Below are positions 33,837-42,748 of a stretch of 64,000 nucleotides of DNA, in pieces. Within the stretch, counting starts at the first letter, position 1. Every line of letters begins with the position of its first letter. Source of the DNA: Chthonomonas sp. (GTDB lineage: Bacteria > Armatimonadota > Fimbriimonadia > Fimbriimonadales > Fimbriimonadaceae); contig JAEURQ010000002.1 of NCBI GenBank assembly GCA_016788425.1, positions 186,001 to 250,000 of the forward strand, given 5' to 3'. The notes under the pieces were generated by a model, which was not told the origin of the DNA, did not search any database, and was given only the letters and a program-made list of their open reading frames with translations. Position numbers and translations under genes: made by a program.

Positions 33837-35069
33837 TTAGGTGCTTCCGCGAACTTTGACGACCAATTCCGTGGACAGCAGGAACGCCACCGCTGCCACC
33901 GTGAAGGCGATGGTGTAGCCTTGGCCCTTTCCCAGAGAGCGGTTAAGCGCCTCGATTCCGAAGCCGAGCCCGCCGCTGATGATCTGCGGCGCGACGCTGG
34001 CCATGCTCCACACGCCCATCTGTGCGCCGGCCTGATTGGGATCGGGCAACACGTCGCTGACGAGGGCCCAGTCCGCGCTAAGGTACATGCCGTAGCCAAT
34101 GCCAAACACCGCCGCCGCGCCAAGCAGCACCGCCTGCTGGTGCACGAAAATAAACAGCACGATGGCGACCAGCATGATGTAACCGGACATGCGGACCGTG
34201 CGCTTGCGTCCCTTCATGCGGGAGGATACGAGCGCCCCCACGATGCCGGTGACGGCGATGATGAGCGCGATCATCTGCGTGAGTTGGCCCGCGGCCTTCG
34301 CCGCGTCTGGCCCCGGATTCACCACCACGTCTTGCAGAAAGTATTGGATGTACGTGACGATGATGTAAAACCCAAACGCATTGAGGAACCGCGTAAACCA
34401 CACCCAAAAGAAGTCGCGGTCGCGCCACGGCTCGCGCCACGCCGCAAAGAACCCGACTTTGGTCTCGCTGGCCGCGGGAGCCAACGAAACCGCGCCGGCA
34501 ACCGTGCGCTGCACGATGATGGCGGCGAGAATGTGGATTACGCCGAGCCCGATGTAGATGAGCTCGGGCTTGCCCACCGCCTGAGCATAGAGGGCGATGG
34601 CCACCTGGGCCGCGCTGGTCATGACGCCATAAGCCGCGCTGGCTTGGCCTCGATGCTCGGCGGGCACCAAATCGGGGATCATCGCCTGATAGGGCCCTTG
34701 GCCAAGGTCGTCGGCCACTTGGAGCAACAGGTAGCCAATGATAATCATGGGCACCGAGCGCGCGCCATAAAGCATGATCAGCGCGATACACGTGGCGGCC
34801 GCGGCGATGCCGATCATGCGACTTCGCGCGCCGACTTTGGCTTCCAGTCGGTCGGTAAGGAACCCAAACAGCGACGGACCAAACACGCCCCAGCAGGCGC
34901 CAATCATGACGACAGTGCCCCACGTCGAGCCCTTTTCGCCGCCCGGAACCAGGTCTCGAACCTGCCCCGGCAACACGACAAGAAGCAGAATGAACCACTT
35001 GGCACTGGTGGCAAACCAATAGGCGCTAAGGCCGTAGTACCATGACCAACGATTGGTGAACGCGCTCAC
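33837..35069 (-). CDS. MFS transporter
   Basis: A 410-residue major facilitator with about 12 hydrophobic helices. The motif-A-like loop is GFLTDRLEAKVGARSRM after helix 2. Other features are LLQVADDLGQGPYQAMIPDLVP and the second-half loop SRMKGRKRTVRM. The pattern resembles the SLC45/GPH-like sugar transporter branch, but the substrate is not predictable. The GTG start has CACAAT and 6 nt upstream. No sugar-use genes are adjacent. Confidence 0.88.
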   Translation of the reverse strand: MSAFTNRWSWYYGLSAYWFATSAKWFILLLVVLPGQVRDLVPGGEKGSTWGTVVMIGACWGVFGPSLFGFLTDRLEAKVGARSRMIGIAAAATCIALIMLYGARSVPMIIIGYLLLQVADDLGQGPYQAMIPDLVPAEHRGQASAAYGVMTSAAQVAIALYAQAVGKPELIYIGLGVIHILAAIIVQRTVAGAVSLAPAASETKVGFFAAWREPWRDRDFFWVWFTRFLNAFGFYIIVTYIQYFLQDVVVNPGPDAAKAAGQLTQMIALIIAVTGIVGALVSSRMKGRKRTVRMSGYIMLVAIVLFIFVHQQAVLLGAAAVFGIGYGMYLSADWALVSDVLPDPNQAGAQMGVWSMASVAPQIISGGLGFGIEALNRSLGKGQGYTIAFTVAAVAFLLSTELVVKVRGST

Positions 35070-35190
35070 AGCCCCATTGTGCGCAACTTTACCGGCCCGT
35101 AACCATACCGCCAGTGATCGTGCGCGTTTGTGCGGCGACCGCAGTTTCTACCAGGATCAGCCGATCGGTCGGGTGGCATATGACCCGTGA

Positions 35191-35289
35191 ATGGAATGGA
35201 TGAACATTGTTGGAATGGTTGTTGGGGTCGCGGGAATCACGGGTCTTTCGACGCTGATTAAGGATTCGCTTTCGCCGCCCGAACCCTAG
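35191..35289 (+). CDS. Possible 32-residue membrane peptide
   Basis: A short ORF beginning MEWMNIVGMVVGVAGITG, with one hydrophobic helix and the tail IKDSLSPPEP. The ATG is preceded by TATGAC and 6 nt, the leaderless pattern, and the stop precedes the metH start by 17 bp. No family known; it could be a chance ORF. Confidence 0.35.
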   Translation: MEWMNIVGMVVGVAGITGLSTLIKDSLSPPEP

Positions 35290-35306
35290 GGCGTCATAAT
35301 GGAGAG

Positions 35307-37253
35307 GTGAAGTTTGACTCCCCCTTTCTCGAATCTCTCGCAGAAAAGGTTTTAGTTTTTGATGGTGCGACGGGGACCCAATTCCAAATGGCCGGTCTCA
35401 ATCGCGACGACTTCACTCTCAAATCCCGACCCCACTTATCCCCCGCCGTCAACGCCGCCGCGGAACGGCTGGCGGGGGAGTTTCTTGAAGGCTGCAACGA
35501 GATTTTGCCCTTCACTCGGCCCGACGTAGTGGCCGACGTCCACCGCAGCTACTTTGCCGCCGGTTCGGACATTGCCGAGACCAACACGTTTGGCTCAACC
35601 AGCATCGTTTTAGCTGAGTACGACATCGCCGAACTGGTCTACGAGGTGTCGCTGGCCGCGACTCAGGTCGCTCGCGGAGTGGCCGACGAGTTCACCGATC
35701 GCCGCCGGTTTGTCGCGGGTGGGCTCGGTCCGGGCACAAAACTCGTCACGCTCGGGCAAGTCACCTTCGACGAGCTGGTCGCCACGTATGGACTCTCCTT
35801 TAAGGGCTGCCTCGATGGCGGCGCCGACGTGCTGCTGTTGGAGACGCTGCAAGACCTCTTGATGGTGAAGGCCGGGCTTGTGGCCGCCCGCAACGCGATG
35901 CAGGAAACCGGCCGCTTGTTGCCAGTTATTGTGCAAGTTACCGTTGAGCAGACTGGTACTTTACTCCTCGGCTCCGAGATCAGCGCGGCTCTGAACATGA
36001 TCGAGTGCTTCCCGGAGGTGGTGGCGGTCGGTATGAATTGCGCCACCGGCCCCGCCGAGATGATGCCGCACATTCGGTTCCTCGGCCAAAACTCCACGCG
36101 CCCCTTGAGCGTGCAACCCAACGCCGGATTGCCGATGATGGAGAATGGTCAGGCTGTGTATAAGCTTTCTCCGGGAGAACTTGCTGATTTCCATGAGATT
36201 TTTGTCGCCGAGCATGGCGTGGCGCTGTGCGGTGGTTGTTGCGGCACGACGCCCGATCACATCCGCGCGGTCGCGCAGCGCGTGGGTGGTCGCGCGCACT
36301 CGTCGCCCGCGCACTGGATGCAGGTCCGCAACCTCTATCCTGGGTTCGACTTCGACATGTCGAGCCAGGAACGCGCGGAGGGCCTCAAGCTGGTTGGCTC
36401 GTCTAGCCTCTACCAGTTCCAGCCTTACCAGCAAGATTCCAGCTTCCTGATCGTCGGCGAGAAGACCAATGCGAATGGCTCGAAGGCGTTCCGCGACATG
36501 CTCGCCGCCGAGAACTGGGACGGCCTGACCGAACTCGCCCGCGAGCTGGAGGGCGAGGGTTCGCACATGCTCGACGTGTGCTGTGCCTACGTGGGCCGCA
36601 ACGAGAGCTCGGACATGCGCGAACTGCTGAGCCGCTATAACCAGCACATCACCGTGCCGATCATGATCGACTCCACGGAGGCGCCGGTGGTGGAGGAATC
36701 GCTCAAGATGCTCGCCGGAAAGCCGCTAATCAATTCCATCAACTTTGAGGATGGCGAGGACCGCACCCAGCGTGTGCTGGGCCTTTGCCGCAAGTACGGC
36801 GCGGCGGTGGTGGGTCTGACCATCGACGAAGATGGCATGGCGAAAACCGCCGACAAGAAGGTCGAGATCGCCCTGCGAATTCTGGATCGAACCCGCGCGG
36901 CGGGCCTCCCCGACCACGACGTGTTTATCGACGCCCTGACCTTTACGCTCGGCTCCGGCGATGAGGAGTTTCGGCAGGCGGGCATCGAAACCATCGAAGC
37001 GATTCGCCGCCTCAAAGAACTGGCCCCGCGAGTCAACACCACCCTCGGCATTAGCAACATTAGCTTTGGCCTGCGACCGGCCGCGCGCCAAGTGCTCAAC
37101 AGCGTGTTCCTGCAGCGATGCCTCGAAGCCGGCCTCACCAGCGCAATTGTGCATTTTAGCAAAATCAAACCTCAGGACCGGATTGATCCTGAGGTTTGGC
37201 AGATTGGCGACGACCTGGTTTACGACCGCCGCAAGTTCGCCGTCGCTACGTAG
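35307..37253 (+). CDS. metH: Methionine synthase MetH, homocysteine and methyltetrahydrofolate modules only
   Basis: 648 residues. The homocysteine-binding barrel begins VLVFDGATGTQFQ and has the zinc site in LCGGCCGTTPDHIRA near residue 310. The pterin-binding barrel begins FLIVGEKTNANGSKAF near residue 380. The protein stops where the cobalamin-binding and AdoMet activation modules would begin (about residue 650 of about 1,230 in E. coli). Those parts must be encoded elsewhere or be absent. The GTG start has CATAAT and 6 nt upstream. Confidence 0.92.
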   Translation: MKFDSPFLESLAEKVLVFDGATGTQFQMAGLNRDDFTLKSRPHLSPAVNAAAERLAGEFLEGCNEILPFTRPDVVADVHRSYFAAGSDIAETNTFGSTSIVLAEYDIAELVYEVSLAATQVARGVADEFTDRRRFVAGGLGPGTKLVTLGQVTFDELVATYGLSFKGCLDGGADVLLLETLQDLLMVKAGLVAARNAMQETGRLLPVIVQVTVEQTGTLLLGSEISAALNMIECFPEVVAVGMNCATGPAEMMPHIRFLGQNSTRPLSVQPNAGLPMMENGQAVYKLSPGELADFHEIFVAEHGVALCGGCCGTTPDHIRAVAQRVGGRAHSSPAHWMQVRNLYPGFDFDMSSQERAEGLKLVGSSSLYQFQPYQQDSSFLIVGEKTNANGSKAFRDMLAAENWDGLTELARELEGEGSHMLDVCCAYVGRNESSDMRELLSRYNQHITVPIMIDSTEAPVVEESLKMLAGKPLINSINFEDGEDRTQRVLGLCRKYGAAVVGLTIDEDGMAKTADKKVEIALRILDRTRAAGLPDHDVFIDALTFTLGSGDEEFRQAGIETIEAIRRLKELAPRVNTTLGISNISFGLRPAARQVLNSVFLQRCLEAGLTSAIVHFSKIKPQDRIDPEVWQIGDDLVYDRRKFAVAT

Positions 37254-37256
37254 AGA

Positions 37257-37937
37257 CTACTCGAGCTTAAACTTCACGTTCGCGAACTCGAACTTCATGC
37301 CCGCCGTGAGGCCGTCCTTCTTCATCACGCCGGCGCGGAATTCGACGGCGTACATCGCATTGCCCTTGCTGGGCACGCCCGTTTCGTCGTAAGCCTTCAT
37401 GGTCGTGCCGTTGAGCCCGACCTTCTTGTCGCTGAGGAACATGATGTCGAGGTCAATGCGCGTGTTCTTCATCCAGAAGCTGAGTGCGCCCGCCTTCGGA
37501 TAGGCAAAGATCATCGCCTCGTCCTCGGCAAGCTCGTTCTTTTCCAGGTGCATGCACCCTTCCATCATCTTGGATTCGGTGTCCATTACGTAGCAGTAGT
37601 AACTCTTCTTGTTGACCACCAGCTTCACCACTTGAAGCTCATCCAGCTGATACAAACGAACGGCGTTGTAGGGCTTCTTGCGTGCCTTGAGGCCCTCTTC
37701 AATGAGCTTGTCATCAACCGTTGTGGGGTTGGGCGGCGAGCCAGCGGGAGGATCAGCTTTCACGGGATTGGTGGTGGAATTGGTGCCCGTCGGCCCGGTG
37801 GGGTCGCCACCGGCTTGCTTGGTCACCGCGGTGACTTTCGCCGGCAGCGGGGCGGGCGTGGACTCGGGTGTTGCGGAGCCACAACCCATGGCAGCAAGGG
37901 CAATAAGGGAAGTAATCATGAGATTCGGACGGCGCAT
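37257..37937 (-). CDS. DUF192 domain lipoprotein
   Basis: 226 residues: a lipoprotein signal (AAMGC, Cys19), a Thr/Pro/Gly-rich spacer of about 50 residues, then a DUF192 domain (SFWMKNTRIDLDIMFL, the family core). DUF192 proteins are small exported or lipoprotein domains of unclear function. It is convergent with metH, with a 3 bp gap, and divergent from the photolyase-like gene. Confidence 0.88.
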   Translation of the reverse strand: MRRPNLMITSLIALAAMGCGSATPESTPAPLPAKVTAVTKQAGGDPTGPTGTNSTTNPVKADPPAGSPPNPTTVDDKLIEEGLKARKKPYNAVRLYQLDELQVVKLVVNKKSYYCYVMDTESKMMEGCMHLEKNELAEDEAMIFAYPKAGALSFWMKNTRIDLDIMFLSDKKVGLNGTTMKAYDETGVPSKGNAMYAVEFRAGVMKKDGLTAGMKFEFANVKFKLE

Positions 37938-37997
37938 TCAGCATAAGTTTAGACGTACCGGCCCGCAAAAGGTTAGGTTCGCCGCGTAGAAATCGTC

Positions 37998-39446
37998 ATG
38001 CCCACGATTCTCGTCCTTGGCGATCAGCTATTCGATGGGTTGCCAGGCATGCCGGATGGCCCAGTTTTCATGCAAGAAGACCGGGCGCTGGCCACGGGCA
38101 TGCGGCATCACCAGCAAAAGGTGACGCTGTTCTTTTCGGCGATGCGGCACTTCGCGGCCGGGTGCGGGCGCGAGGTCCGCTACGTGCGGTGGGGTGAATC
38201 CGACCGCGGATTGCTGGAGAATCTTCTCGCTCAGGAGCAGCAAGAGGTGGTGACCTACGAGCCGCACGACGCGGGCTTTGCCAAGCAACTGCGCAGTGCC
38301 TGCGCCAAGCAGGGGGTGCGGCTGACCCTACTAGATAGTCCGGGATTTTTGACGAGCGCCGACGATTGGACGCACTGTGCGGCGGGCACGAAGCGTCGGC
38401 TGATGGCCGATTTTTACCAAAGGCAGCGGCTTCGTCTCGGCGTGCTGATGGATGGCGATCAACCCGAAGGCGGCCAGTGGAGCTTCGATGCCGACAATCG
38501 CAAACCGGTTCCGCGCGGCAAGCGGCCGCCAAGCATCTGGTGGCCCGAGCCGGACGGCGTCACCCAGGAAGTCATCAAGCTTGTGGAGCGCGAGTTCACC
38601 GACCACCCGGGCGCGGCGAGCGACTTTCGATGGCCGGTCACTCACGAGGGCGCCCGCGAGTGGCTGAGCGAATTCCTCGAATCCCGATTCGCCGAGTTCG
38701 GGCCCTACGAAGACGCGATGCTGAGCGAGGAAGTCATGCTGTGGCACAGCGGCCTGAGCATGCTGATCAACTGCGGCCTCCTCACCCCGCGCGAGGTGGT
38801 GGACGCCGCGTTGCAAATGCCCGGCATTCCGATCGCCAGCCGCGAAGGATTCATCCGCCAAGTTATCGGCTGGCGCGAGTTCATTCGGGGCATCGACCGC
38901 GACTACCATCAGGCGCAACGGAGCTTCAGCAGCCCGTTTGGCAACTCGCGAAAGCTCGGCTCGGCGTGGTGGGATGGCTCCACCGGGCTGCCGCCGCTGG
39001 ATACGGTGATCCGCCGAGTGCAGCGGCACGGCTGGTGCCACCATATCGAGCGGTTGATGATCGCCGGGTCGGCCATGCTCATGAGCGACGTGGACCCGCA
39101 CGAGGCATACCGCTGGTTCACGGAGATGTTCATCGACAGCGCCGATTGGGTGATGGCGCCGAACGTCTACGGCATGTCGCAACTCGCCGACGGCGGACTC
39201 TTCGCGACCAAGCCCTACATCAGCGGGTCGGCGTACATTCTGAAGATGAGCGATTTACCGCGCGGTGAGTGGTGCGAGGTGTGGGACGGGCTGTACTGGC
39301 GGTTCATCCACCGCAACCGCAATTGGATTGCCGCCAACCGTCGCATGGGACCGGTGGTCGGCGGATTCGATCGGCTCGAACCGCAGCGGCGGGACCGCAT
39401 TTTGAACCTAGCCGACGAGTTTATTGCCCGGACAACCACGGCGTGA
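37998..39446 (+). CDS. Cryptochrome/photolyase-related protein (PhrB-like)
   Basis: 482 residues of the deoxyribodipyrimidine photolyase-related (DUF523/PhrB) branch: an N-terminal Rossmann-like part (ILVLGDQLF), then the FAD-binding helical part (FATKPYISGSAYILKMSDLP, WDGLYWRFI). Such proteins repair UV photoproducts or act as light sensors. The CxxC...C cluster ligands seen in iron-sulfur members near the C-terminus are absent: only one Cys is seen in GEWCEVW. Start: TAGAAA and 5 nt before the ATG. The 3' end overlaps arginase by 26 bp. Confidence 0.85.
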   Translation: MPTILVLGDQLFDGLPGMPDGPVFMQEDRALATGMRHHQQKVTLFFSAMRHFAAGCGREVRYVRWGESDRGLLENLLAQEQQEVVTYEPHDAGFAKQLRSACAKQGVRLTLLDSPGFLTSADDWTHCAAGTKRRLMADFYQRQRLRLGVLMDGDQPEGGQWSFDADNRKPVPRGKRPPSIWWPEPDGVTQEVIKLVEREFTDHPGAASDFRWPVTHEGAREWLSEFLESRFAEFGPYEDAMLSEEVMLWHSGLSMLINCGLLTPREVVDAALQMPGIPIASREGFIRQVIGWREFIRGIDRDYHQAQRSFSSPFGNSRKLGSAWWDGSTGLPPLDTVIRRVQRHGWCHHIERLMIAGSAMLMSDVDPHEAYRWFTEMFIDSADWVMAPNVYGMSQLADGGLFATKPYISGSAYILKMSDLPRGEWCEVWDGLYWRFIHRNRNWIAANRRMGPVVGGFDRLEPQRRDRILNLADEFIARTTTA

Positions 39447-40395
39447 GATCGGGTTCCCAACCGCCAAGGATGCGCTTGCCGAAGAGCGAACAAATCCACT
39501 CGGTGGCCATGGTCGCGGTGAGATTGAACTGGTCAAGGGTCGGGTTCACCTCCACCACATCGAGCCCCACCAGATTCACATCGCGAAGCATTTTGCTGAG
39601 CAACTCGGCGATCATGTGGCCCTCGCGGTAGGTCAGTCCGCCGCGAACGGTGGTGCCGGTGCCCGGCGCGTAGATGGGGTCGAGGCTGTCGAGGTCGAAG
39701 CTAACCCAAAGGTTGCGCGTACCGCTCGCCTCCACCCAACGCCGAATCCCTTCGATCAGCTTGGGAATGCCGTGCTGGTCAATATTTTGCATGGTCAGCG
39801 GCAGGCAGCCGGGGAGTTGCGCCATGTGCCGACTCTCGCCGGGATCAACCGACCGGAGCCCGAGCCACGCCACACGGTGCGATTCCAGATGATGCGGACC
39901 GGCCAAATCCACCAATTGCTGCCATTGGTCGAGCCATTTTTGGTTCGGCGCGGAACCCGGAGCCAGCCCGAGCAAGGCCGCCAACGGCGTGCCGTGCAGG
40001 TTCCCGCTCGGCGAAGTCGCCGGCGTGTTCAGGTCGGCGTGAGCGTCAATCCAAAGCACGGCGAGATCGCCTTGCAGGTGCCGCAACGCCGCGCTGACGG
40101 TGCCGAGCGCCACGTCGTGCGAGCCGGCGAGCACCAGCGGCGTGTTACCGCGCGCCAGAACCTGAGCGACCTTTTGCTGAGCGAGTTGGTAGCTCGGAAA
40201 CGCTTCATCGAACTCTCGCCAACCGCCTGCGGGTGTGTCGGTTTCGGGCACGCTAAAGTCGCCAAGGTCGGAGATCGGGTGGCCGAGCTCGGCCATCGCC
40301 GGGATGAGACCCGCCAATCGAATGGCCGCCGGGCCAAGCCGACTTCCGCGCGTGCGCCCGCCTTTGTCAAAGGGCAATCCCAACAATTCCAGCAT
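39421..40395 (-). CDS. rocF: Arginase
   Basis: 324 residues of the ureohydrolase family. Binuclear manganese motifs are visible: GSHDVALG, WIDAHADLNTPATSPSGN and SFDLDSLDP. The Asn/Ser-rich TSPSGNLHG region favours arginase over agmatinase. It converts arginine to ornithine and urea. No urease gene is in the window. The ATG has AATAAT and 6 nt upstream. Convergent overlap with the photolyase-like gene. Confidence 0.88.
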   Translation of the reverse strand: MLELLGLPFDKGGRTRGSRLGPAAIRLAGLIPAMAELGHPISDLGDFSVPETDTPAGGWREFDEAFPSYQLAQQKVAQVLARGNTPLVLAGSHDVALGTVSAALRHLQGDLAVLWIDAHADLNTPATSPSGNLHGTPLAALLGLAPGSAPNQKWLDQWQQLVDLAGPHHLESHRVAWLGLRSVDPGESRHMAQLPGCLPLTMQNIDQHGIPKLIEGIRRWVEASGTRNLWVSFDLDSLDPIYAPGTGTTVRGGLTYREGHMIAELLSKMLRDVNLVGLDVVEVNPTLDQFNLTATMATEWICSLFGKRILGGWEPDLTPWLSGQ

Positions 40396-40436
40396 AAGGA
40401 GATTATTCCACCCTGGCGGGGCAGGTAAGTTGGATC

Positions 40437-41048
40437 GTGGCCTTGCTGGACCTGCTGTATCCGAGCAAATGCGCCCTTTGCCTGCGGCTGGGGCCAGCCG
40501 CGCTTTGCCAAGATTGCCGCCGAACGATGCGTCCGCTCGGGAAAATCGCGATCCCGCCGAACGGCGTCATCGTGGCGGGCTGGGCGATCCACACGTATCG
40601 CTCGGCGTATCCCGTGGTGCAGGCTCTGAAGTACCACCGGAGCACCTCGTTGGGCCGCACCATGAGCCGCGAATTGATGCTGTTTGCGTCCAAGCACAAC
40701 CTGCTCGGCCCGGATGACTTGGTGATTCCGGTGCCGATTCACCCGCGCCGCCGCTACGAGCGCGGCTTTAATCAGGCGGAGTATCTGGTGCGCGCGTTCC
40801 CCGCCGCGCAGGTTCAAATTGACACGTTGGAGCGGCATCGCTACACCAAGCAGCAGGTCGGGCAATCGCCGTTTGAACGCAGCGAGAACGTCGCCAACGC
40901 GTTTACCGTGAACGGCGACCTCGGTGGCCGCGACGTCTTGCTGGTGGATGACGTGTTTACGAGCGGCGCGACGGCTCGCGAATGCGCAAAAACGCTCCTC
41001 GCCGCGGGGGCGGGGAGCATTCAAGTGCTGGTCTACGCCGGGAAGTAG
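40437..41048 (+). CDS. comF: ComF family phosphoribosyltransferase-like protein
   Basis: 203 residues. An N-terminal zinc ribbon (Cys12, Cys15, Cys24, Cys27) precedes a phosphoribosyltransferase fold with RRYERGFNQAEYL and the PRPP loop VLLVDDVFTSGATAREC. ComF proteins take part in DNA uptake or natural transformation; other competence genes are not in the window. The GTG start has TAAGTT and 5 nt upstream. Confidence 0.88.
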   Translation: MALLDLLYPSKCALCLRLGPAALCQDCRRTMRPLGKIAIPPNGVIVAGWAIHTYRSAYPVVQALKYHRSTSLGRTMSRELMLFASKHNLLGPDDLVIPVPIHPRRRYERGFNQAEYLVRAFPAAQVQIDTLERHRYTKQQVGQSPFERSENVANAFTVNGDLGGRDVLLVDDVFTSGATARECAKTLLAAGAGSIQVLVYAGK

Positions 41049-41051
41049 AGC

Positions 41052-41627
41052 TTACTTCGCCGCGAGCGCGGCTTCGACCGCGGCGACGAACTTCTCGTCC
41101 GTCGGCTTGAGGCGCGAGCCGAACCGCTGCACGGACTTGCCGTCGCGGCCTACCACAAACTTGGCGAAGTTCCACTCGATCGGAGACTTATCGCCGCTTT
41201 GCTCGATCAGCCAGCGATAGATGCCGACCGTGTTGTCGCCGGTCACCTCGACCTTGGCGAACATCGGGAAGGTCACGTCGTACTTCGTGCTGCAGAACGT
41301 CTTGATTTCTTCTTCGGTGCCCGGTTCTTGGCCGCCAAAATCGTTGGCGGGGAAGCCAAGCACCACCAAACCTTTATCCTTGTACTTGCGGTAGAGCGCT
41401 TCCAGCGCCTCGTATTGCGGCGTGAGACCGCACTTGCTGGCGACATTCACCACGATGAGCACCTTGCCCTTGTACTTGTCGAGCTTCACCGGCTTCTTGT
41501 CAATCGAGTTCATCTGGAACTCGTAAATGGTTTTGGCGACCGGCACGAGTTCGGCTGGCATGGAACCCACGCTGACTCCGGCGAGGGCGGCGATTCCTGT
41601 AACGGCGGACTTAAGTTTGTCGAGCAT
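41052..41627 (-). CDS. Glutathione/thioredoxin peroxidase
   Basis: 191 residues of the GPx family with the peroxidatic cysteine Cys66 in NVASKCGLTPQY, the GFPANDFGGQEPG glutamine motif and the WNFAKFVV tryptophan motif. It has Cys in place of selenocysteine. The start is a short hydrophobic N-terminal stretch, possibly an uncleaved signal. TAGAAT plus 5 nt before the ATG. Confidence 0.93.
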   Translation of the reverse strand: MLDKLKSAVTGIAALAGVSVGSMPAELVPVAKTIYEFQMNSIDKKPVKLDKYKGKVLIVVNVASKCGLTPQYEALEALYRKYKDKGLVVLGFPANDFGGQEPGTEEEIKTFCSTKYDVTFPMFAKVEVTGDNTVGIYRWLIEQSGDKSPIEWNFAKFVVGRDGKSVQRFGSRLKPTDEKFVAAVEAALAAK

Positions 41628-41635
41628 GCCCTATT

Positions 41636-41926
41636 CTACGCGGGTCCGTGCTCTCGTAGTCGCTCAATCTTTTCGGCGAGGGCAAAGTCGGTGTCGGTCA
41701 CGCCGCCCGCATCGTGCGTGTTCAGGCTGATGGTGACCTTGCGCCACTGAATCAGAATGTCCGGGTGGTGGTCCATGCCCTCGGCGAGCAGGCCCACGCC
41801 GGCGGCAAACTGCGAGCCGTGCGCATAGCTGGGAAACTCGTAGATGCGGTGGATCATGTTGTCGCGGAACGTCCATCCGGCGGTCAATTTTTCCCCAATT
41901 TGGGCTTCGGTGAGCTTGGTGCGCAT
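41636..41926 (-). CDS. Pterin-4-alpha-carbinolamine dehydratase
   Basis: 96 residues; YAHGSQFAAGVGLLAEGMDHHPDIL contains the paired histidines of the family active site (split here: MDHHPD). It dehydrates 4a-hydroxytetrahydropterin and may recycle pterin cofactor. The ATG has CATAAT ending 5 nt upstream. It is 8 bp upstream of the peroxidase gene and likely co-transcribed. Confidence 0.93.
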   Translation of the reverse strand: MRTKLTEAQIGEKLTAGWTFRDNMIHRIYEFPSYAHGSQFAAGVGLLAEGMDHHPDILIQWRKVTISLNTHDAGGVTDTDFALAEKIERLREHGPA

Positions 41927-41976
41927 GCCTCATTATGGCCGAGAACGCGGACCGGCTCCAGGTAAACTTACGGATC

Positions 41977-42327
41977 GTGAACAAGCTCCAAATCCTCGTG
42001 TTGGTTTACGGTCTGGCCCTCATTGGCGGCGGCGCCATGGGGTTGAAAGCCGGCAGTTCTACCTCTCTGATCGTCGGCGGGACCGCGGGTCTGCTGGCGG
42101 TGATTGCCGCCGTGATCGCGGGCAAAAATCCCAGTCTCGGCTATCGCTTGGCGGGCGTGGTTTCGCTGGCCATGGTGATTCTCTGGACCACGCGGCTGAT
42201 CGGGGCGATGCAAGCGGGCAAGTCGCCGGGCATGGCTGGCGGCGTACTCGGGCTGTCGCTGATCGTATTTGTAGCGTTGGGGATGGCGCACATGCGAGCC
42301 GTGAAGGCGCGAAAAGTCAACCAATAA
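41977..42327 (+). CDS. TMEM14-like small membrane protein
   Basis: 116 residues with four hydrophobic helices separated by short loops (LVLVYGLALIGGGAMGLKAG, SLIVGGTAGLLAVIAAVIAG, YRLAGVVSLAMVILW, VLGLSLIVFVALGMAHM), as in the TMEM14/UPF0136 family. Function unknown in bacteria. GTG at 41977 is preferred over an upstream ATG at 41935, because the latter would overlap the divergent promoter. Confidence 0.75.
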   Translation: MNKLQILVLVYGLALIGGGAMGLKAGSSTSLIVGGTAGLLAVIAAVIAGKNPSLGYRLAGVVSLAMVILWTTRLIGAMQAGKSPGMAGGVLGLSLIVFVALGMAHMRAVKARKVNQ

Positions 42328-42367
42328 GCGGCTTTTTTCCTAGCTTTCTCGTCCAAAACCATAACCT

Positions 42368-42748
42368 ATGATCCGGATTGTTACCATCGAACACTCCGAC
42401 TTGGCGTCGTCGGAATTTGTGATCTTGCAGAACCAGGGCGGTTTGCGAGTGCGGCTTCGTGGGCACGTGCTGCTCAGCGAAACTTGCCTCGATCACAACT
42501 CGGTGTCGTGCCACATGTTCACCGACGACGTGACCATTAACCCCGGCCACTTCGTGATTTTGGGCACCGGCCAAGGGCCAAGCCGATGGGTGACGCTGGA
42601 CGACGGGCGCTACGCCTACCAAACGTTTATCGGGCGAGCGACGCCGATTTGGGGTCGCGAACAGCTACCGCTTCACGTGCTGAGCGTGCAACATTCATAC
42701 GAAGAGCGCGCCTGCAAGAAGGTCCTTACCGGGGCCGCTGCCGGTTAA
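42368..42748 (+). CDS. Lamin-tail-like (LTD) single-domain protein
   Basis: 126 residues without signal peptide. The pattern SSEFVILQNQGGLRVRLRGH, CHMFTDDVTINPGHFVILGT resembles the immunoglobulin-like lamin-tail domain (E-x-V-x-I-x-N, then H-x-F, then PG-x-x-V-x-x-x-TG). In bacteria such domains are usually part of exported nucleases; here it is alone and cytosolic. Recognition is by eye and moderate. Its end overlaps convergent pth by 23 bp. Confidence 0.65.
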   Translation: MIRIVTIEHSDLASSEFVILQNQGGLRVRLRGHVLLSETCLDHNSVSCHMFTDDVTINPGHFVILGTGQGPSRWVTLDDGRYAYQTFIGRATPIWGREQLPLHVLSVQHSYEERACKKVLTGAAAG

